This document shows, in pieces, positions 1 through 7,882 of a stretch of 44,246 nt of DNA. The notes below the pieces were generated by a model. The model searched no databases and was not told where the DNA came from. It saw nothing but the letters and a program-made list of their open reading frames with translations. Every line of letters starts with the position of its first letter. The first letter of the stretch is position 1. The position numbers and the translations under genes are program-made. Source of the DNA: Planococcus sp. A6 (GTDB taxonomy: Bacteria > Bacillota > Bacilli > Bacillales_A > Planococcaceae); assembly GCF_028823615.1 (NCBI RefSeq), contig NZ_JAPEHT010000010.1, positions 1 through 44,246 of the forward strand. The letters run 5' to 3'.

Positions 1-247
1 GCAACTGTCTCGACAACGCCCCCATCGAATCGTTTTTTGGTCACTTTAAAGATGAAGTCGAGTTTAAACAAGCGACCAGCCTAGCCGAATTAAAGGGGCT
101 GGTGGATGAATACATGGAGCATTACAACGAAACGCGCAAGCAATGGAACCTAAAAAAGATGACTCCGGCACAATACCGAAGTCATCTAATCGCAGTCTAG
201 CTGCCGGGTGCTTTTATTAAATCGTCCACTAAATGGGGCTCAGTTCA
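1..247 (+). mobile_element. Right end of an IS3-family (IS150-like) insertion sequence, truncated by the window edge
   Basis: The first 247 bases hold the 3' end of a transposase gene and a terminal sequence. The last 24 bases or so (about 224-247) read GTCCACTAAATGGGGCTCAG followed by TTCA. This resembles the GTCC...GGGG.CAGTNCA ends of IS150-type elements as I remember them, with the CA terminus typical of IS3-family elements. The left end lies outside the window, so the target duplication cannot be tested. The element stops about 33 bases past the stop codon of the minus-strand aldo/keto reductase, so it did not disrupt that gene. The exact boundary is an inference. Confidence 0.75.
3..200 (+). 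CDS. IS3-family transposase (OrfB), C-terminal part
   Basis: This frame is open from the window start to a TAG stop at 198-200 and gives 65 residues. It contains the DNAPIESFFGHFKDE block, where E is the final acidic residue of the DDE catalytic triad of the rve integrase core. It is followed by the HYNETRKQWNLKKMTPAQYR tail usual at the C-terminus of IS150/IS3 OrfB. The N-terminal HTH orfA and the first two catalytic aspartates lie outside the window. The end looks intact, so the gene may be functional in the full replicon. Family assignment is firm; the exact IS name cannot be given. Confidence 0.85.
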   Translation, partial: NCLDNAPIESFFGHFKDEVEFKQATSLAELKGLVDEYMEHYNETRKQWNLKKMTPAQYRSHLIAV

Positions 248-279
248 AGGCGGGACGCCATTCTTTTTAAAGCAACTGG

Positions 280-1185
280 TTAATCGCGATGTTGTTCGTA
301 GCGGTCCAGCCGCGTCGCTTTCTTGGCATCTTCAACCTGCTGTGCAGTGACAGGCTGTTGATAAGCTTGCAGAGTTTCGCGTAATTGCCCAGGGCTGCTT
401 GCGCCAGTTACCGCTGCAGCTACGGTGCTGTCTGACAGCACCGAATGCAGGGCGAGTGCATGGACATTGTCATGGATGGCGGAAAGCTTTTTCAACGTAG
501 CCGTCAGCTGATCCGGTCCATACTGCAGATAGTCGCCCATCTTCTCAGCGCGTGTGAAACCTTCAGCCGTCAGCAAGCCTTTTGCCAAACTGCCGCGTGC
601 AACGACAGAACGGCCGGTTTGACCGATCTCCGGCAAGAATTCTTCAGGGCGCCGGTCAAGGAGACTGTACTGCATCATGATAGAAGCAATCTCACTATTG
701 TTCAAAAAGCGCCGGATGACATTCGGCCGGATGGACGAGATCCCGTAAGCGCGGATCAAGCCTTCTTTTTTCAATTCCTCGAACGCTTCGATCGTTTCTT
801 CTGAGTTATCGGAGATCATTCCGCCGTGAAGCTGATACAAATCCAAGTAATCCGTTTTTAGGCGGCGCAGCGAGTTGTGGATTTGTTCTTTGATATAAGC
901 TTTCGTCGGATTCCATTTCACTTCATCCGAGTCTTCCGACCATTCATTCCCTACTTTGCTGGCAAGGATGATGTCTTTGCGCCGGTTGCCAAGTGCACCG
1001 CCGACGATTTCCTCGTTCTTTCCTTTGCCGTAGAAATCGGCTGTGTCAAAATAAGTGACGCCATTGTCCATCGCTTCGTCGATAATGGCTCCTGCTTGTT
1101 TCGGGTCTTCCGGAAATGACATGCAGCCGAGTGCAATTTCACTGACTTCAAATCCGCTGGTTCCCAGTGTATTGTATTTCATCAT
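280..1185 (-). CDS. yqkF: Aldo/keto reductase (YqkF-like)
   Basis: A 301-residue NAD(P)H-dependent aldo/keto reductase, a cytosolic TIM-barrel enzyme reducing carbonyl substrates. The catalytic tetrad of the superfamily is visible: D47 and Y52 in the DTADFYG block, K77 in ILASK, and H120 in YQLHG. The C-terminal part has the PGQLRE segment expected near the cofactor phosphate site. The gene starts at ATG 1183-1185 behind a GAGGTGA-type ribosome binding site on the minus strand and is divergent from nudF, the arrangement of yqkF and nudF (yqkG) in Bacillus subtilis. The natural substrate is unknown. An IS element ends just beyond its stop codon. Function as an AKR is sure; the symbol rests on synteny and similarity. 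Confidence 0.88.
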   Translation of the reverse strand: MMKYNTLGTSGFEVSEIALGCMSFPEDPKQAGAIIDEAMDNGVTYFDTADFYGKGKNEEIVGGALGNRRKDIILASKVGNEWSEDSDEVKWNPTKAYIKEQIHNSLRRLKTDYLDLYQLHGGMISDNSEETIEAFEELKKEGLIRAYGISSIRPNVIRRFLNNSEIASIMMQYSLLDRRPEEFLPEIGQTGRSVVARGSLAKGLLTAEGFTRAEKMGDYLQYGPDQLTATLKKLSAIHDNVHALALHSVLSDSTVAAAVTGASSPGQLRETLQAYQQPVTAQQVEDAKKATRLDRYEQHRD

Positions 1186-1194
1186 TTCACCTCA

Positions 1195-1225
1195 TTGTAA
1201 AAATTTGTTTCCTCTATGGTATACT
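1195..1225 (+). promoter_or_regulatory. Possible sigma-A promoter for nudF
   Basis: TTGTAA at 1195-1200 and TATACT at 1220-1225 lie in the divergent gap between the aldo/keto reductase and nudF. The 19-base spacer is longer than ideal, so the -35 element is doubtful. The -10 is good and sits about 38 bases before the nudF start. Confidence 0.35.
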
Positions 1226-1262
1226 TTGCGGTATTGAAACTACAAATGAAATGAGGGCCAGT

Positions 1263-1814
1263 ATGAAGAAATTTGAAGAAAAAACAATTCATAGTGAACG
1301 TTTGTATGAGGGCAAGGTCATTAATTTGAAAGTCGACGACGTGACACTGCCAAATGGCAAACAGTCGAAGCGCGAATTGATCGAACACCCGGGAGCGGTA
1401 GCGGTCATCGCATTGACGGGTGACAAGAAAATCATCATGGTTGAACAATACCGCAAAGCGCTCGAACGCTCACTAGTCGAAATTCCGGCCGGAAAACTGG
1501 AACCCGGCGAGGCACCGGAGTACACGGCTATGCGTGAACTGGAAGAAGAGACAGGCTATTCAGCGGATAAGCTCGAAAAAGTGATCAGCTTTTCGACGTC
1601 TCCCGGATTTGCTGATGAAGTGGTGCACGTTTTCTTTGCGAGCGGCTTGCACCGTGCAGAGAATGGCGCAGTGACGGATGAGGACGAATTCGTGGAATTG
1701 CTAGAAGTGACGGTAGAGGAAGCGCAAGGTTTGATTGAGAACGAACGGATTTACGACGCGAAAACCGCTTACGCTGTGCAATGGGTTAAAAACTACTTAT
1801 CAGATAAGAATTAA
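1263..1814 (+). CDS. nudF: ADP-ribose pyrophosphatase, Nudix family
   Basis: A 183-residue Nudix hydrolase that splits ADP-ribose into AMP and ribose 5-phosphate in the cytosol. The full Nudix box GX5EX7REUXEEXGU is present with G77, E83, R91-E92, E95-E96 and G98. The N-terminal part (residues about 5-45) contains the GKVINLKVDDV strand region and the HPGAVAV motif typical of the ADP-ribose branch. ATG 1263 follows a GAGGG ribosome binding site and gives the same N-terminus as Bacillus NudF; the upstream in-frame ATG at 1251 overlaps that site and is less likely. In B. subtilis it also sits between the aldo/keto reductase and fur. Substrate preference is inferred from the family. Confidence 0.92.
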   Translation: MKKFEEKTIHSERLYEGKVINLKVDDVTLPNGKQSKRELIEHPGAVAVIALTGDKKIIMVEQYRKALERSLVEIPAGKLEPGEAPEYTAMRELEEETGYSADKLEKVISFSTSPGFADEVVHVFFASGLHRAENGAVTDEDEFVELLEVTVEEAQGLIENERIYDAKTAYAVQWVKNYLSDKN

Positions 1815-1827
1815 TCCAATTACCAGT

Positions 1828-1892
1828 TAAGAATGATTCTAAATAATAAACGGCATCGATTGTTGTAATCGAGAACGCCCTTTTGATATAAT
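1828..1892 (+). promoter_or_regulatory. fur promoter region with a PerR-like operator
   Basis: TAAGAATGATTCTAA at 1828-1842 is a 7-1-7 inverted repeat. It matches 11 of the 14 defined positions of the PerR box TTATAATNATTATAA. Further on, TTGTAA (1863-1868) and TATAAT (1887-1892) with an 18-base spacer form a good sigma-A promoter for fur. B. subtilis fur is known to be repressed by PerR, which supports the reading. Here, however, the box lies about 20 bases upstream of the -35, an unusual place for simple repression. The promoter is well supported; the operator is a hypothesis. Confidence 0.6.
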
Positions 1893-1918
1893 GAATACAG
1901 TTTGAGGGAGGGCGTCGC

Positions 1919-2386
1919 ATGGAAACAAGGATAGATCGGATAAAAAAGCAATTACACGCTGCGAGTTATAAGCTGACGCCACAGCGTGAAGCAACGGTAC
2001 GAATTTTATTGGATCATGAAGAAGACCATCTAAGTGCTGAGGATGTCTATCTTTTGGTCAAGGACATCGCACCGGAAATCGGCTTAGCTACGGTATACCG
2101 TACATTGGAACTTCTGACCGAATTGAAAATTGTCGATAAAATAAATTTTGGGGATGGCGTTTCCCGTTATGATTTGCGTCAGGAAGGCGCAGCACACTTC
2201 CACCATCACCTGGTCTGCTTAGAGTGTGGGGCAGTGGATGAAATACAGGAAGATTTGCTTGAAGATGTCGAAGCAGTCGTGGAAAAGCGCTGGAACTTCC
2301 AGATCAAAGACCACCGTCTGACTTTTCATGGCATTTGTTGGCGCTGCCATGATTCGGGTGCTGATAAGCCGGAAAAAGACGCTTAA
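1919..2386 (+). CDS. fur: Ferric uptake regulator Fur
   Basis: A 155-residue iron-responsive transcriptional repressor that, loaded with Fe2+, binds Fur boxes in siderophore and iron-transport promoters. The N-terminal winged helix (about 1-85) contains the [11 protein letters not shown] and [12 protein letters not shown] segments of Fur. The dimerisation and metal domain follows, with the histidine-rich HFHHHLVC block, a CxxC pair (about 96-99) and a second CxxC (ICWRC, about 137-140) for structural zinc. The sequence is nearly the same as B. subtilis Fur over residues 1-100, which separates it from PerR and Zur. The GAGGGAGGGC region gives a strong ribosome binding site before ATG 1919. It precedes xerD, as in Bacillus. 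Confidence 0.96.
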   Translation: METRIDRIKKQLHAASYKLTPQREATVRILLDHEEDHLSAEDVYLLVKDIAPEIGLATVYRTLELLTELKIVDKINFGDGVSRYDLRQEGAAHFHHHLVCLECGAVDEIQEDLLEDVEAVVEKRWNFQIKDHRLTFHGICWRCHDSGADKPEKDA

Positions 2387-2387
2387 A

Positions 2388-2416
2388 AGGCGGCCTGTCG
2401 TAGGCCGTCTTTTTTT
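2388..2416 (+). terminator. Rho-independent terminator after fur
   Basis: Arms AGGCGGCCT (2388-2396) and AGGCCGTCT (2402-2410) pair, with one G-U, around a 5-base loop and are followed by six further T. It separates fur from xerD. Confidence 0.85.
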
Positions 2417-2453
2417 CATCTTCATTAAAACAGCGCAAAAAGGAGGAATCCCG

Positions 2454-3356
2454 ATGAACGATGCGAAAGATGCATTGGATGATTATTTGCATTTTCTCCG
2501 AGTGGAAAGACAGCTGGCTGATAACACGCTGACTTCATATGAACGCGATTTGAAAGGCTACATCCAATATATGAGTGAAGTCGAACAATTGGAGCGGCTT
2601 GGGAAAATTGAGCGTGTCCATATTTTGAATCACCTGCGCCATCTGCAGGAAATGGCGAAAACTTCGCGTACAGTGGCAAGGCATATTTCTTCGATCCGCA
2701 GTTTCCACCAATTCTTGATCCGGGAAAAGCGCAGCGATTCGGACCCAACCGTTCACTTGGAAATGCCTCAAATGGATAAGAAGCTTCCGAACATCCTATC
2801 TATAGAAGAAATCGATGCTTTATTGAATTCCCCGGATACGTCAAAAGCCAGCGGGCTGCGCGACCGGGCCATGCTGGAATTGCTTTATGCGAGCGGCATG
2901 CGTGTCAGTGAATGCATCAACTTGGATATGGAAGATGTTCATTTGACGATGGGGTTCGTGCGCTGCACAGGAAAAGGCGGCAAGGAACGGATCATCCCGC
3001 TTGGCAGGGCAGCACTTGAGGCGAACCGCCAATACATCGAATCGGGGCGTCTCATGTTGCGAAATCCTTCTGAAAAAACCGATGCCCTATTCATCAACCA
3101 AAGAGGGAAACGCTTGACGCGGCAAGGGTTCTGGAAATTGCTCAAGCAGCACGCCCAGAAAGCGGGCATCCAAAAAGAGTTGACTCCGCATACATTGCGT
3201 CACTCATTCGCTACTCATTTAATCGAAAATGGGGCAGATCTGCGGGCCGTACAGGAAATGCTTGGGCACGCAGATATTTCAACGACCCAAATCTATACCC
3301 ATGTCAGCAAGACGCGTTTGAAAGACGTGTACTCGCAATTTCATCCGCGTGCCTAA
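2454..3356 (+). CDS. xerD: Site-specific tyrosine recombinase XerD
   Basis: A 300-residue tyrosine recombinase which, with its partner XerC/CodV, resolves chromosome dimers at the dif site near the terminus. It has an N-terminal SAM-like core-binding domain (about 5-90) and a catalytic domain (about 110-295). The active-site set is complete: R150 (GMRVSE), K174 (TGKGGKER), H246 and R249 (HTLRHSF), H272 (LGHADIS) and nucleophile Y281 (IYTHVS). ATG 2454 is preceded by AGGAGG at a good distance; longer upstream frames would run through the fur terminator. The gene is XerD (RipX) rather than XerC because it sits between fur and deoB, as in B. subtilis. Confidence 0.95.
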   Translation: MNDAKDALDDYLHFLRVERQLADNTLTSYERDLKGYIQYMSEVEQLERLGKIERVHILNHLRHLQEMAKTSRTVARHISSIRSFHQFLIREKRSDSDPTVHLEMPQMDKKLPNILSIEEIDALLNSPDTSKASGLRDRAMLELLYASGMRVSECINLDMEDVHLTMGFVRCTGKGGKERIIPLGRAALEANRQYIESGRLMLRNPSEKTDALFINQRGKRLTRQGFWKLLKQHAQKAGIQKELTPHTLRHSFATHLIENGADLRAVQEMLGHADISTTQIYTHVSKTRLKDVYSQFHPRA

Positions 3357-3424
3357 CAGAGGTCTGACTTCCGACATGGGCCAATCATATGATAGAATAA
3401 AAGGGCAAATAAGGAGGAAATTAC

Positions 3425-4609
3425 ATGACAATGAAACCGTTTACTCGCATACATTTAATCGTACTGGATTCGGTCGGCATCGGCGAAGCGCCGGATGCTG
3501 AAGCATTTGGGGATAAAGGAGCGGATACGCTAGGCCACATCGCGCAATCTGTCGGCGGACTCTCGATGCCGAATATGGAGAAGTTGGGACTAGCCAATAT
3601 CGTTCCCGTTAAAGGACTGGAAGCACAAAATGCACCAGCTGCCCATTTCGGGCGTCTCGAGGAGGCTTCTGTCGGAAAAGATACGATGACAGGTCACTGG
3701 GAAATTATGGGGCTCAACATCGATACACCGTTTAAAGTCTATCCAGAAGGATTTCCGAAAGAATTAATCGACAAACTTGAACAGGCGACGGGCCGCAAAG
3801 TCATCGGCAATAAACCGGCAAGCGGCACTGAAATCCTTGACGAACTCGGCCAAGAACACATGGAAACGGGCGCGTTGATTGTCTATACGTCTGCTGACCC
3901 GGTTCTGCAAATTGCTGCACACGAAGAAGTAATTCCATTGGATGAGCTGTACCGGATTTGTGAAACAGCACGTGAATTGACCTTGGACCCGGAATTTTTG
4001 GTCGGGCGTGTCATCGCTCGCCCATTCCTAGGTGAACCTGGTGCATTTAAACGCACATCCAACCGCCATGATTATGCCTTGACGCCTTTTGACCGCACTG
4101 TCATGAATGAACTGCAAGATGGCGGGAAAGATGTCATCGCCATCGGCAAGATCAATGATATCTATAATGGCGCGGGAGTGACAGAAGCTTTGAGAACAAC
4201 GGATAACGCAGACGGCATGGATAAGCTCGTTCAAGTGGTCGGCAAGGACTTCAACGGCTTGAGCTTTTTGAACCTCGTAGATTTTGATGCGCTCTTCGGG
4301 CATCGCAGAGACCCTGAAGGTTACGCAAAAGCGCTCGAAGCATTCGATGTGCGCCTGCCGGAAGTGCTGGAAGGCTTAAAAGAAGACGATTTGCTGCTCA
4401 TTACAGCAGACCATGGAAACGATCCGACTTTCCCGGGAACCGACCATACGCGCGAATATGTTCCGCTTCTAGCATTCTCTCCTCGTTTCAACGGCGGGTC
4501 TGACCTTGGAACAGGATCGACATTTGCGGATATCGGTGCGACCATTGCGGAGAATTTCGCTTGCGAATTGCCGAAATTCGGCACAAGCTTCCTATCGAAA
4601 CTAAACTGA
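3425..4609 (+). CDS. deoB: Phosphopentomutase
   Basis: A 394-residue metalloenzyme of the alkaline phosphatase superfamily that interconverts (deoxy)ribose 1-phosphate and 5-phosphate, joining nucleoside breakdown to the pentose phosphate pathway. The N-terminal [15 protein letters not shown] block carries the first metal-binding aspartate. KDTMTGHWE contains the phosphate-accepting threonine, and [10 protein letters not shown] and [11 protein letters not shown] hold the remaining metal ligands near the C-terminus. Start at ATG 3425 is set by AAGGAGG eight bases upstream. The next gene, pdp, supplies its substrate, and the 17-base gap implies one operon. B. subtilis has pupG at this position instead. 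Confidence 0.96.
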   Translation: MTMKPFTRIHLIVLDSVGIGEAPDAEAFGDKGADTLGHIAQSVGGLSMPNMEKLGLANIVPVKGLEAQNAPAAHFGRLEEASVGKDTMTGHWEIMGLNIDTPFKVYPEGFPKELIDKLEQATGRKVIGNKPASGTEILDELGQEHMETGALIVYTSADPVLQIAAHEEVIPLDELYRICETARELTLDPEFLVGRVIARPFLGEPGAFKRTSNRHDYALTPFDRTVMNELQDGGKDVIAIGKINDIYNGAGVTEALRTTDNADGMDKLVQVVGKDFNGLSFLNLVDFDALFGHRRDPEGYAKALEAFDVRLPEVLEGLKEDDLLLITADHGNDPTFPGTDHTREYVPLLAFSPRFNGGSDLGTGSTFADIGATIAENFACELPKFGTSFLSKLN

Positions 4610-4626
4610 AAAGGCGGTAATGACCA

Positions 4627-5931
4627 ATGAGAATGGTAGACTTGATCGAAAAGAAAAGGGACGGCCATGAGCTGTCCACAGAAGAAATCCGTTTTATCGT
4701 CTCTGGCTATACAAAAGGCGAAATTGCCGATTATCAAATGAGCTCATTCTTGATGGCTGTGTTTTTCCAGGATATGAGTGAGCGTGAACGGGCAGATTTG
4801 ACGATGGCGATGGCGGAGTCTGGAGACCAGATCGATTTGTCGGCCATTGAAGGCATTAAAGTGGATAAGCATTCAACAGGAGGCGTCGGCGATACGACGA
4901 CGCTAGTCCTCGGGCCGCTTGTAGCAGCGTGCGGCGTTCCAGTTGCCAAAATGAGCGGGCGCGGACTTGGACACACCGGTGGGACAATCGATAAACTTGA
5001 AGCGATCGACGGTTTCCACGTCGAGCTGTCAACAGAAGACTTTATCCGCCAAGTGAACGAACACAAATTGGCTGTGATCGGGCAAAGCGGCAATTTGACG
5101 CCTGCCGATAAGAAAATGTATTCCTTGCGCGATGTAACGGCGACCGTCAACAGCATTCCGCTGATCGCAAGTTCGATCATGAGCAAGAAAATCGCAGCCG
5201 GCGCCGATGCCATCGTGCTTGACGTGAAAACAGGCGAGGGCGCATTCATGAAAACCGAAGAAGATGCCAAAAAACTGGCGCACGCCATGGTCGGCATCGG
5301 CAATGCGACAGGGCGCAAAACGATGGCCATCATTTCAGATATGAGCCAGCCGCTCGGATTTGCGATCGGCAATGCGTTGGAAGTAAAAGAAGCGATTGAA
5401 ACGCTACAAGGGAAAGGCCCGGAAGATCTGACGGAACTATGCCTCGTACTCGGCAGCCAAATGGTCGTCGTCGGCGGCAAGGCAGAAACTTTAGAAGAGG
5501 CGCGTGCAATGCTAGAAAGCGTCATTAAAGACGGTTCAGCACTCGAAGCGTTCCGCCAATTGATCGAAGACCAGGGCGGCAACCCGGCTGTAGTGGACGA
5601 TCTCAGCCTATTGCCGCAAGCGAAATTCGTTACCGAACTGCCAGCCAAGCAGGACGGCTATATTTCCTTTATGGAAGCGGATGAAATCGGGACAGCGGCC
5701 ATGGTGCTCGGCGCAGGCCGCGCGACGAAGGATTCGGTCATCGATCTATCGGTCGGTTTAGTGCTGCACAAGAAGGTCGGCGATTTCGTCAAAAAAGGCG
5801 AAGCTTTGGCGACGATTTATTCCAATACACAGGACCTCGCGGAATGCCAGGAAATGTTATACAATAGTATCGAGTATTCGAACGAGCCGGTTGAAGCGAT
5901 TCAACTCGTCTCTGCTTTGATCACCGATTAA
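4627..5931 (+). CDS. pdp: Pyrimidine-nucleoside phosphorylase
   Basis: A 434-residue homodimeric enzyme that phosphorolyses uridine, thymidine and deoxyuridine to the base plus (deoxy)ribose 1-phosphate, the substrate of DeoB just upstream. The family signature lies at about 80-130: [12 protein letters not shown] (phosphate loop) and [19 protein letters not shown] second conserved block follows with [14 protein letters not shown] and the [13 protein letters not shown] substrate-binding stretch. Length and N-terminus ([10 protein letters not shown]) match Bacillus Pdp, which has broader specificity than the thymidine phosphorylase DeoA. Translation starts at ATG 4627 after AAAGGCGG. A strong hairpin follows the stop codon. 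Confidence 0.95.
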   Translation: MRMVDLIEKKRDGHELSTEEIRFIVSGYTKGEIADYQMSSFLMAVFFQDMSERERADLTMAMAESGDQIDLSAIEGIKVDKHSTGGVGDTTTLVLGPLVAACGVPVAKMSGRGLGHTGGTIDKLEAIDGFHVELSTEDFIRQVNEHKLAVIGQSGNLTPADKKMYSLRDVTATVNSIPLIASSIMSKKIAAGADAIVLDVKTGEGAFMKTEEDAKKLAHAMVGIGNATGRKTMAIISDMSQPLGFAIGNALEVKEAIETLQGKGPEDLTELCLVLGSQMVVVGGKAETLEEARAMLESVIKDGSALEAFRQLIEDQGGNPAVVDDLSLLPQAKFVTELPAKQDGYISFMEADEIGTAAMVLGAGRATKDSVIDLSVGLVLHKKVGDFVKKGEALATIYSNTQDLAECQEMLYNSIEYSNEPVEAIQLVSALITD

Positions 5932-5934
5932 ACG

Positions 5935-5967
5935 AATCTTGCTGGGTCTAGGCTCAGCAAGATTTTT
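5935..5967 (+). terminator. Rho-independent terminator after deoB-pdp
   Basis: A perfect 10-bp stem, AATCTTGCTG (5935-5944) with CAGCAAGATT (5955-5964), carries a 10-base loop and is followed by T residues. It closes the nucleoside-catabolism unit before lysA. Confidence 0.9.
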
Positions 5968-5998
5968 ACTATACATAGCCCATTCAGGAGGAGTCGAC

Positions 5999-7321
5999 AT
6001 GCATCTATACGGGACACAATCAATTAACGAAAAAGGCCATTTGACGATTGGGGGAGTAGACACCATAGACCTTGCAGCACAATACGGCTCACCGCTTTTC
6101 GTCTATGACATCGCGCTATTCCGCGAACGCGCTCAAGCGTTCCAAAAAACCTTCCAAAACGAACAAGTCGGTTATCAAGTCGCTTATGCCAGCAAAGCGT
6201 TCTCCGGCATCGCCATCTATCAAGTCGCAGCACAAGAAGGGCTGTCGCTCGATGTCGTGTCTGGCGGGGAGCTCTACACGGCGATCCAAAGCGGATTCCC
6301 GAAAGAGAAAATCCATTTCCATGGCAATAATAAGAGCCAAGCGGAAATCGACATGGCTTTTGATGAAGAAATCGGCTGCATCGTCGTCGATAATTTCCAC
6401 GAAATCGAACTGCTGAAAAAAACAGCGGAACAGCGCCAGCAGAAGATGAACATCTTGCTGCGCGTCACGCCAGGGATTGAAGCCCATACCCATGACTACA
6501 TCACAACCGGACAGGAAGACTCGAAATTCGGTTTTGATTTAAACAACGGCCAGGCAGACCGTGCTTTTGAGGAAACCTATGCTCACGGACATCTCGAGTT
6601 GATCGGCCTTCATTGCCATATCGGGTCCCAGATTTTCGAAACTGCAGCATTCCAGATGGCTTCTGAAAAACTGCTATTGAAAATGGCGGGGTGGAAACAA
6701 GACCATTCCTACACATGCAGCGTGTTGAATTTAGGAGGCGGATTCGGCATCCGCTATACGGAAGAAGATGCTCCACTTGAGCCTGCCGTGTATGTGAAAG
6801 ACATGATCCGCACGGTCAAAACCGCGTCCGAAGGGGCCGGGTTCCCGGTGCCGGAAATTTGGATTGAGCCGGGCCGTTCATTGATCGGTGATGCTGGCAC
6901 GACGCTCTATACGATCGGATCGACAAAAGATGTGCCCGACACTCGCCGCTATGCAGCGGTCGACGGCGGAATGTCCGACAATATCCGCCCTGCGCTGTAC
7001 GGTGCGAAATACAGTTCTTTGCTCGCCAACCGCGCTCAGGAAGAGGCAGGGCAAGTTTATACAATCGCAGGGAAATGCTGTGAATCCGGCGACAAGCTCA
7101 TTGAAGAAGCCCGTCTGCCGGAAGTTTTTGCCGGCGACATCCTAGCTGTTTTCTGTACCGGTGCATATGGCTATTCCATGGCGAGCAATTACAACAGGAT
7201 CACCCGGCCGGCAGTCGTTTTTGCGGAAGGCGGCAAGCATCAGCTCGTCATCCATCGCGAAAGCTTTGAAGATTTGATCAAGAATGAAGTGGGTTATATG
7301 CAAGAGGAGGCTAAGCGTTGA
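5999..7321 (+). CDS. lysA: Diaminopimelate decarboxylase
   Basis: A 440-residue PLP enzyme of the alanine racemase-fold decarboxylases. It catalyses the last step of lysine synthesis, meso-diaminopimelate to L-lysine and CO2. The Schiff-base lysine is K66 in QVAYASKAF. HCHIGSQI and the glycine-rich GGGFGIRY bind the PLP phosphate, and the CCESGD motif supplies the catalytic cysteine from the partner subunit. YGYSMASNYN near the C-terminus completes the site. ATG 5999 follows AGGAGGAG; an upstream in-frame extension would start within the pdp terminator and is rejected. In spore formers the spoIIA and spoVA genes normally sit before lysA; here it directly follows pdp. Confidence 0.96.
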   Translation: MHLYGTQSINEKGHLTIGGVDTIDLAAQYGSPLFVYDIALFRERAQAFQKTFQNEQVGYQVAYASKAFSGIAIYQVAAQEGLSLDVVSGGELYTAIQSGFPKEKIHFHGNNKSQAEIDMAFDEEIGCIVVDNFHEIELLKKTAEQRQQKMNILLRVTPGIEAHTHDYITTGQEDSKFGFDLNNGQADRAFEETYAHGHLELIGLHCHIGSQIFETAAFQMASEKLLLKMAGWKQDHSYTCSVLNLGGGFGIRYTEEDAPLEPAVYVKDMIRTVKTASEGAGFPVPEIWIEPGRSLIGDAGTTLYTIGSTKDVPDTRRYAAVDGGMSDNIRPALYGAKYSSLLANRAQEEAGQVYTIAGKCCESGDKLIEEARLPEVFAGDILAVFCTGAYGYSMASNYNRITRPAVVFAEGGKHQLVIHRESFEDLIKNEVGYMQEEAKR

Positions 7322-7422
7322 GAAAGCAGAACATTATGCTGTTCCTGTTCGTCCTGTTGATGGCATTCGCCTGGGGCATCGCCTACTGGCTGTTCTTTGC
7401 AGACAATGTCACAGGCGGCTGA
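7318..7422 (+). CDS. Putative 34-residue single-span membrane protein
   Basis: An ORF too short for usual gene calling. It starts at TTG 7318, overlaps the lysA stop codon by four bases (TTGA), and is preceded by a strong AGAGGAGG ribosome binding site inside the lysA end, so it would be translationally coupled. The 34 residues begin with a short basic MRKQN and continue as one hydrophobic stretch (about 7-27, with WGIAYWLFF) ending in DNVTGG, which predicts a single membrane span. I do not recognise a family. The ribosome binding site with no other downstream user is the main support; against it are the TTG start and the small size. Confidence 0.55.
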   Translation: MRKQNIMLFLFVLLMAFAWGIAYWLFFADNVTGG

Positions 7423-7434
7423 TCCTGCGTAAAC

Positions 7435-7463
7435 TTGAGTTATTGGGGAGTTTATAGTAGTAT
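7435..7463 (+). promoter_or_regulatory. Sigma-A promoter for ribT
   Basis: TTGAGT (7435-7440) and TAGTAT (7458-7463) are separated by 17 bases and lie about 40 bases upstream of the ribT start. This suggests ribT is transcribed alone here rather than from a riboflavin operon. Confidence 0.55.
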
Positions 7464-7502
7464 GGGTAAAGCTGCTTTTAAGATGAAAATGAGGGATCAA
7501 TT

Positions 7503-7862
7503 ATGTTATACAGATACAAAAAATCATTTGAAAAGATCGCCATGGGTTTGTTGTCTTTCATGCCCAAAGAGCGCGAACTGAAAAAGCTGCAGCAGACGAT
7601 GCACATCTATGAAGAAAACCCGGAATGGCAATTGTTCCTATGGAAAAAAGAGGACGATTTTGTCGGGTTGTTAGGTGTGGAAGTCGCAGATGATCATTAC
7701 ACCATCCATCATGTGTCGGTGAATCCATCCCATCGGGGCGACGGGATCGGCCATCAGATGATCGATAAGATTCAAGACATGATGCAGCACCGGGAAATGC
7801 GGGCTACAGACGAAACCGAAGCTTTCCTGAATAAATGCCCAGTAAAAAAAGGCGGCCTTTAA
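7503..7862 (+). CDS. ribT: GNAT-family acetyltransferase RibT
   Basis: A 119-residue GNAT-fold N-acetyltransferase. The acetyl-CoA-binding motif A is seen as IHHVSVNPSHRGDGIGHQMI (about 75-94). The N-terminus MLYRYKKSFEKIAMGLLSFMP is almost identical to RibT of B. subtilis, the last gene of the riboflavin operon there, whose exact substrate is unsettled. Here no ribD, ribE, ribA or ribH is next to it: upstream is lysA and downstream is convergent ypuF. The end of the reading frame, including the stop codon, lies inside a bidirectional terminator. Identity is well supported by sequence and by the ypuF-scpAB neighbours; the reaction is not known. Confidence 0.88.
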   Translation: MLYRYKKSFEKIAMGLLSFMPKERELKKLQQTMHIYEENPEWQLFLWKKEDDFVGLLGVEVADDHYTIHHVSVNPSHRGDGIGHQMIDKIQDMMQHREMRATDETEAFLNKCPVKKGGL

Positions 7863-7882
7863 TTCTTAAAGGTTCCGCCTTT
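7848..7882. terminator. Bidirectional terminator between ribT and ypuF
   Basis: AAAGGCGG (7848-7855) pairs with CCGCCTTT (7875-7882) and CCTTTAA with TTAAAGG inside it. A-rich and T-rich flanks on the two sides allow termination in both directions. The ribT stop codon and the ypuF C-terminal end lie within or next to it. Confidence 0.85.

Noticed and set aside
248-271. Terminator for the aldo/keto reductase gene in the short gap after the IS
   Set aside because: GGCG-GGA-CGCC has a T-rich tail only on the plus strand, the wrong direction for the minus-strand gene.
3357-3424. Promoter for deoB-pdp
   Set aside because: TAGAAT at 3393-3398 is a fair -10, but the matching -35 (TCCGAC) is poor; not reported as a feature.
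4734-5648. Long open frame on the minus strand inside pdp (about 300 codons)
   Set aside because: It lies wholly antisense to a well-conserved gene, has Ser/Ala/Pro-rich composition typical of a shadow frame, and has no ribosome binding site.
5968-5998. Lysine riboswitch before lysA
   Set aside because: Only about 30 bases lie between the pdp terminator and the lysA start, far too short for the lysine aptamer.
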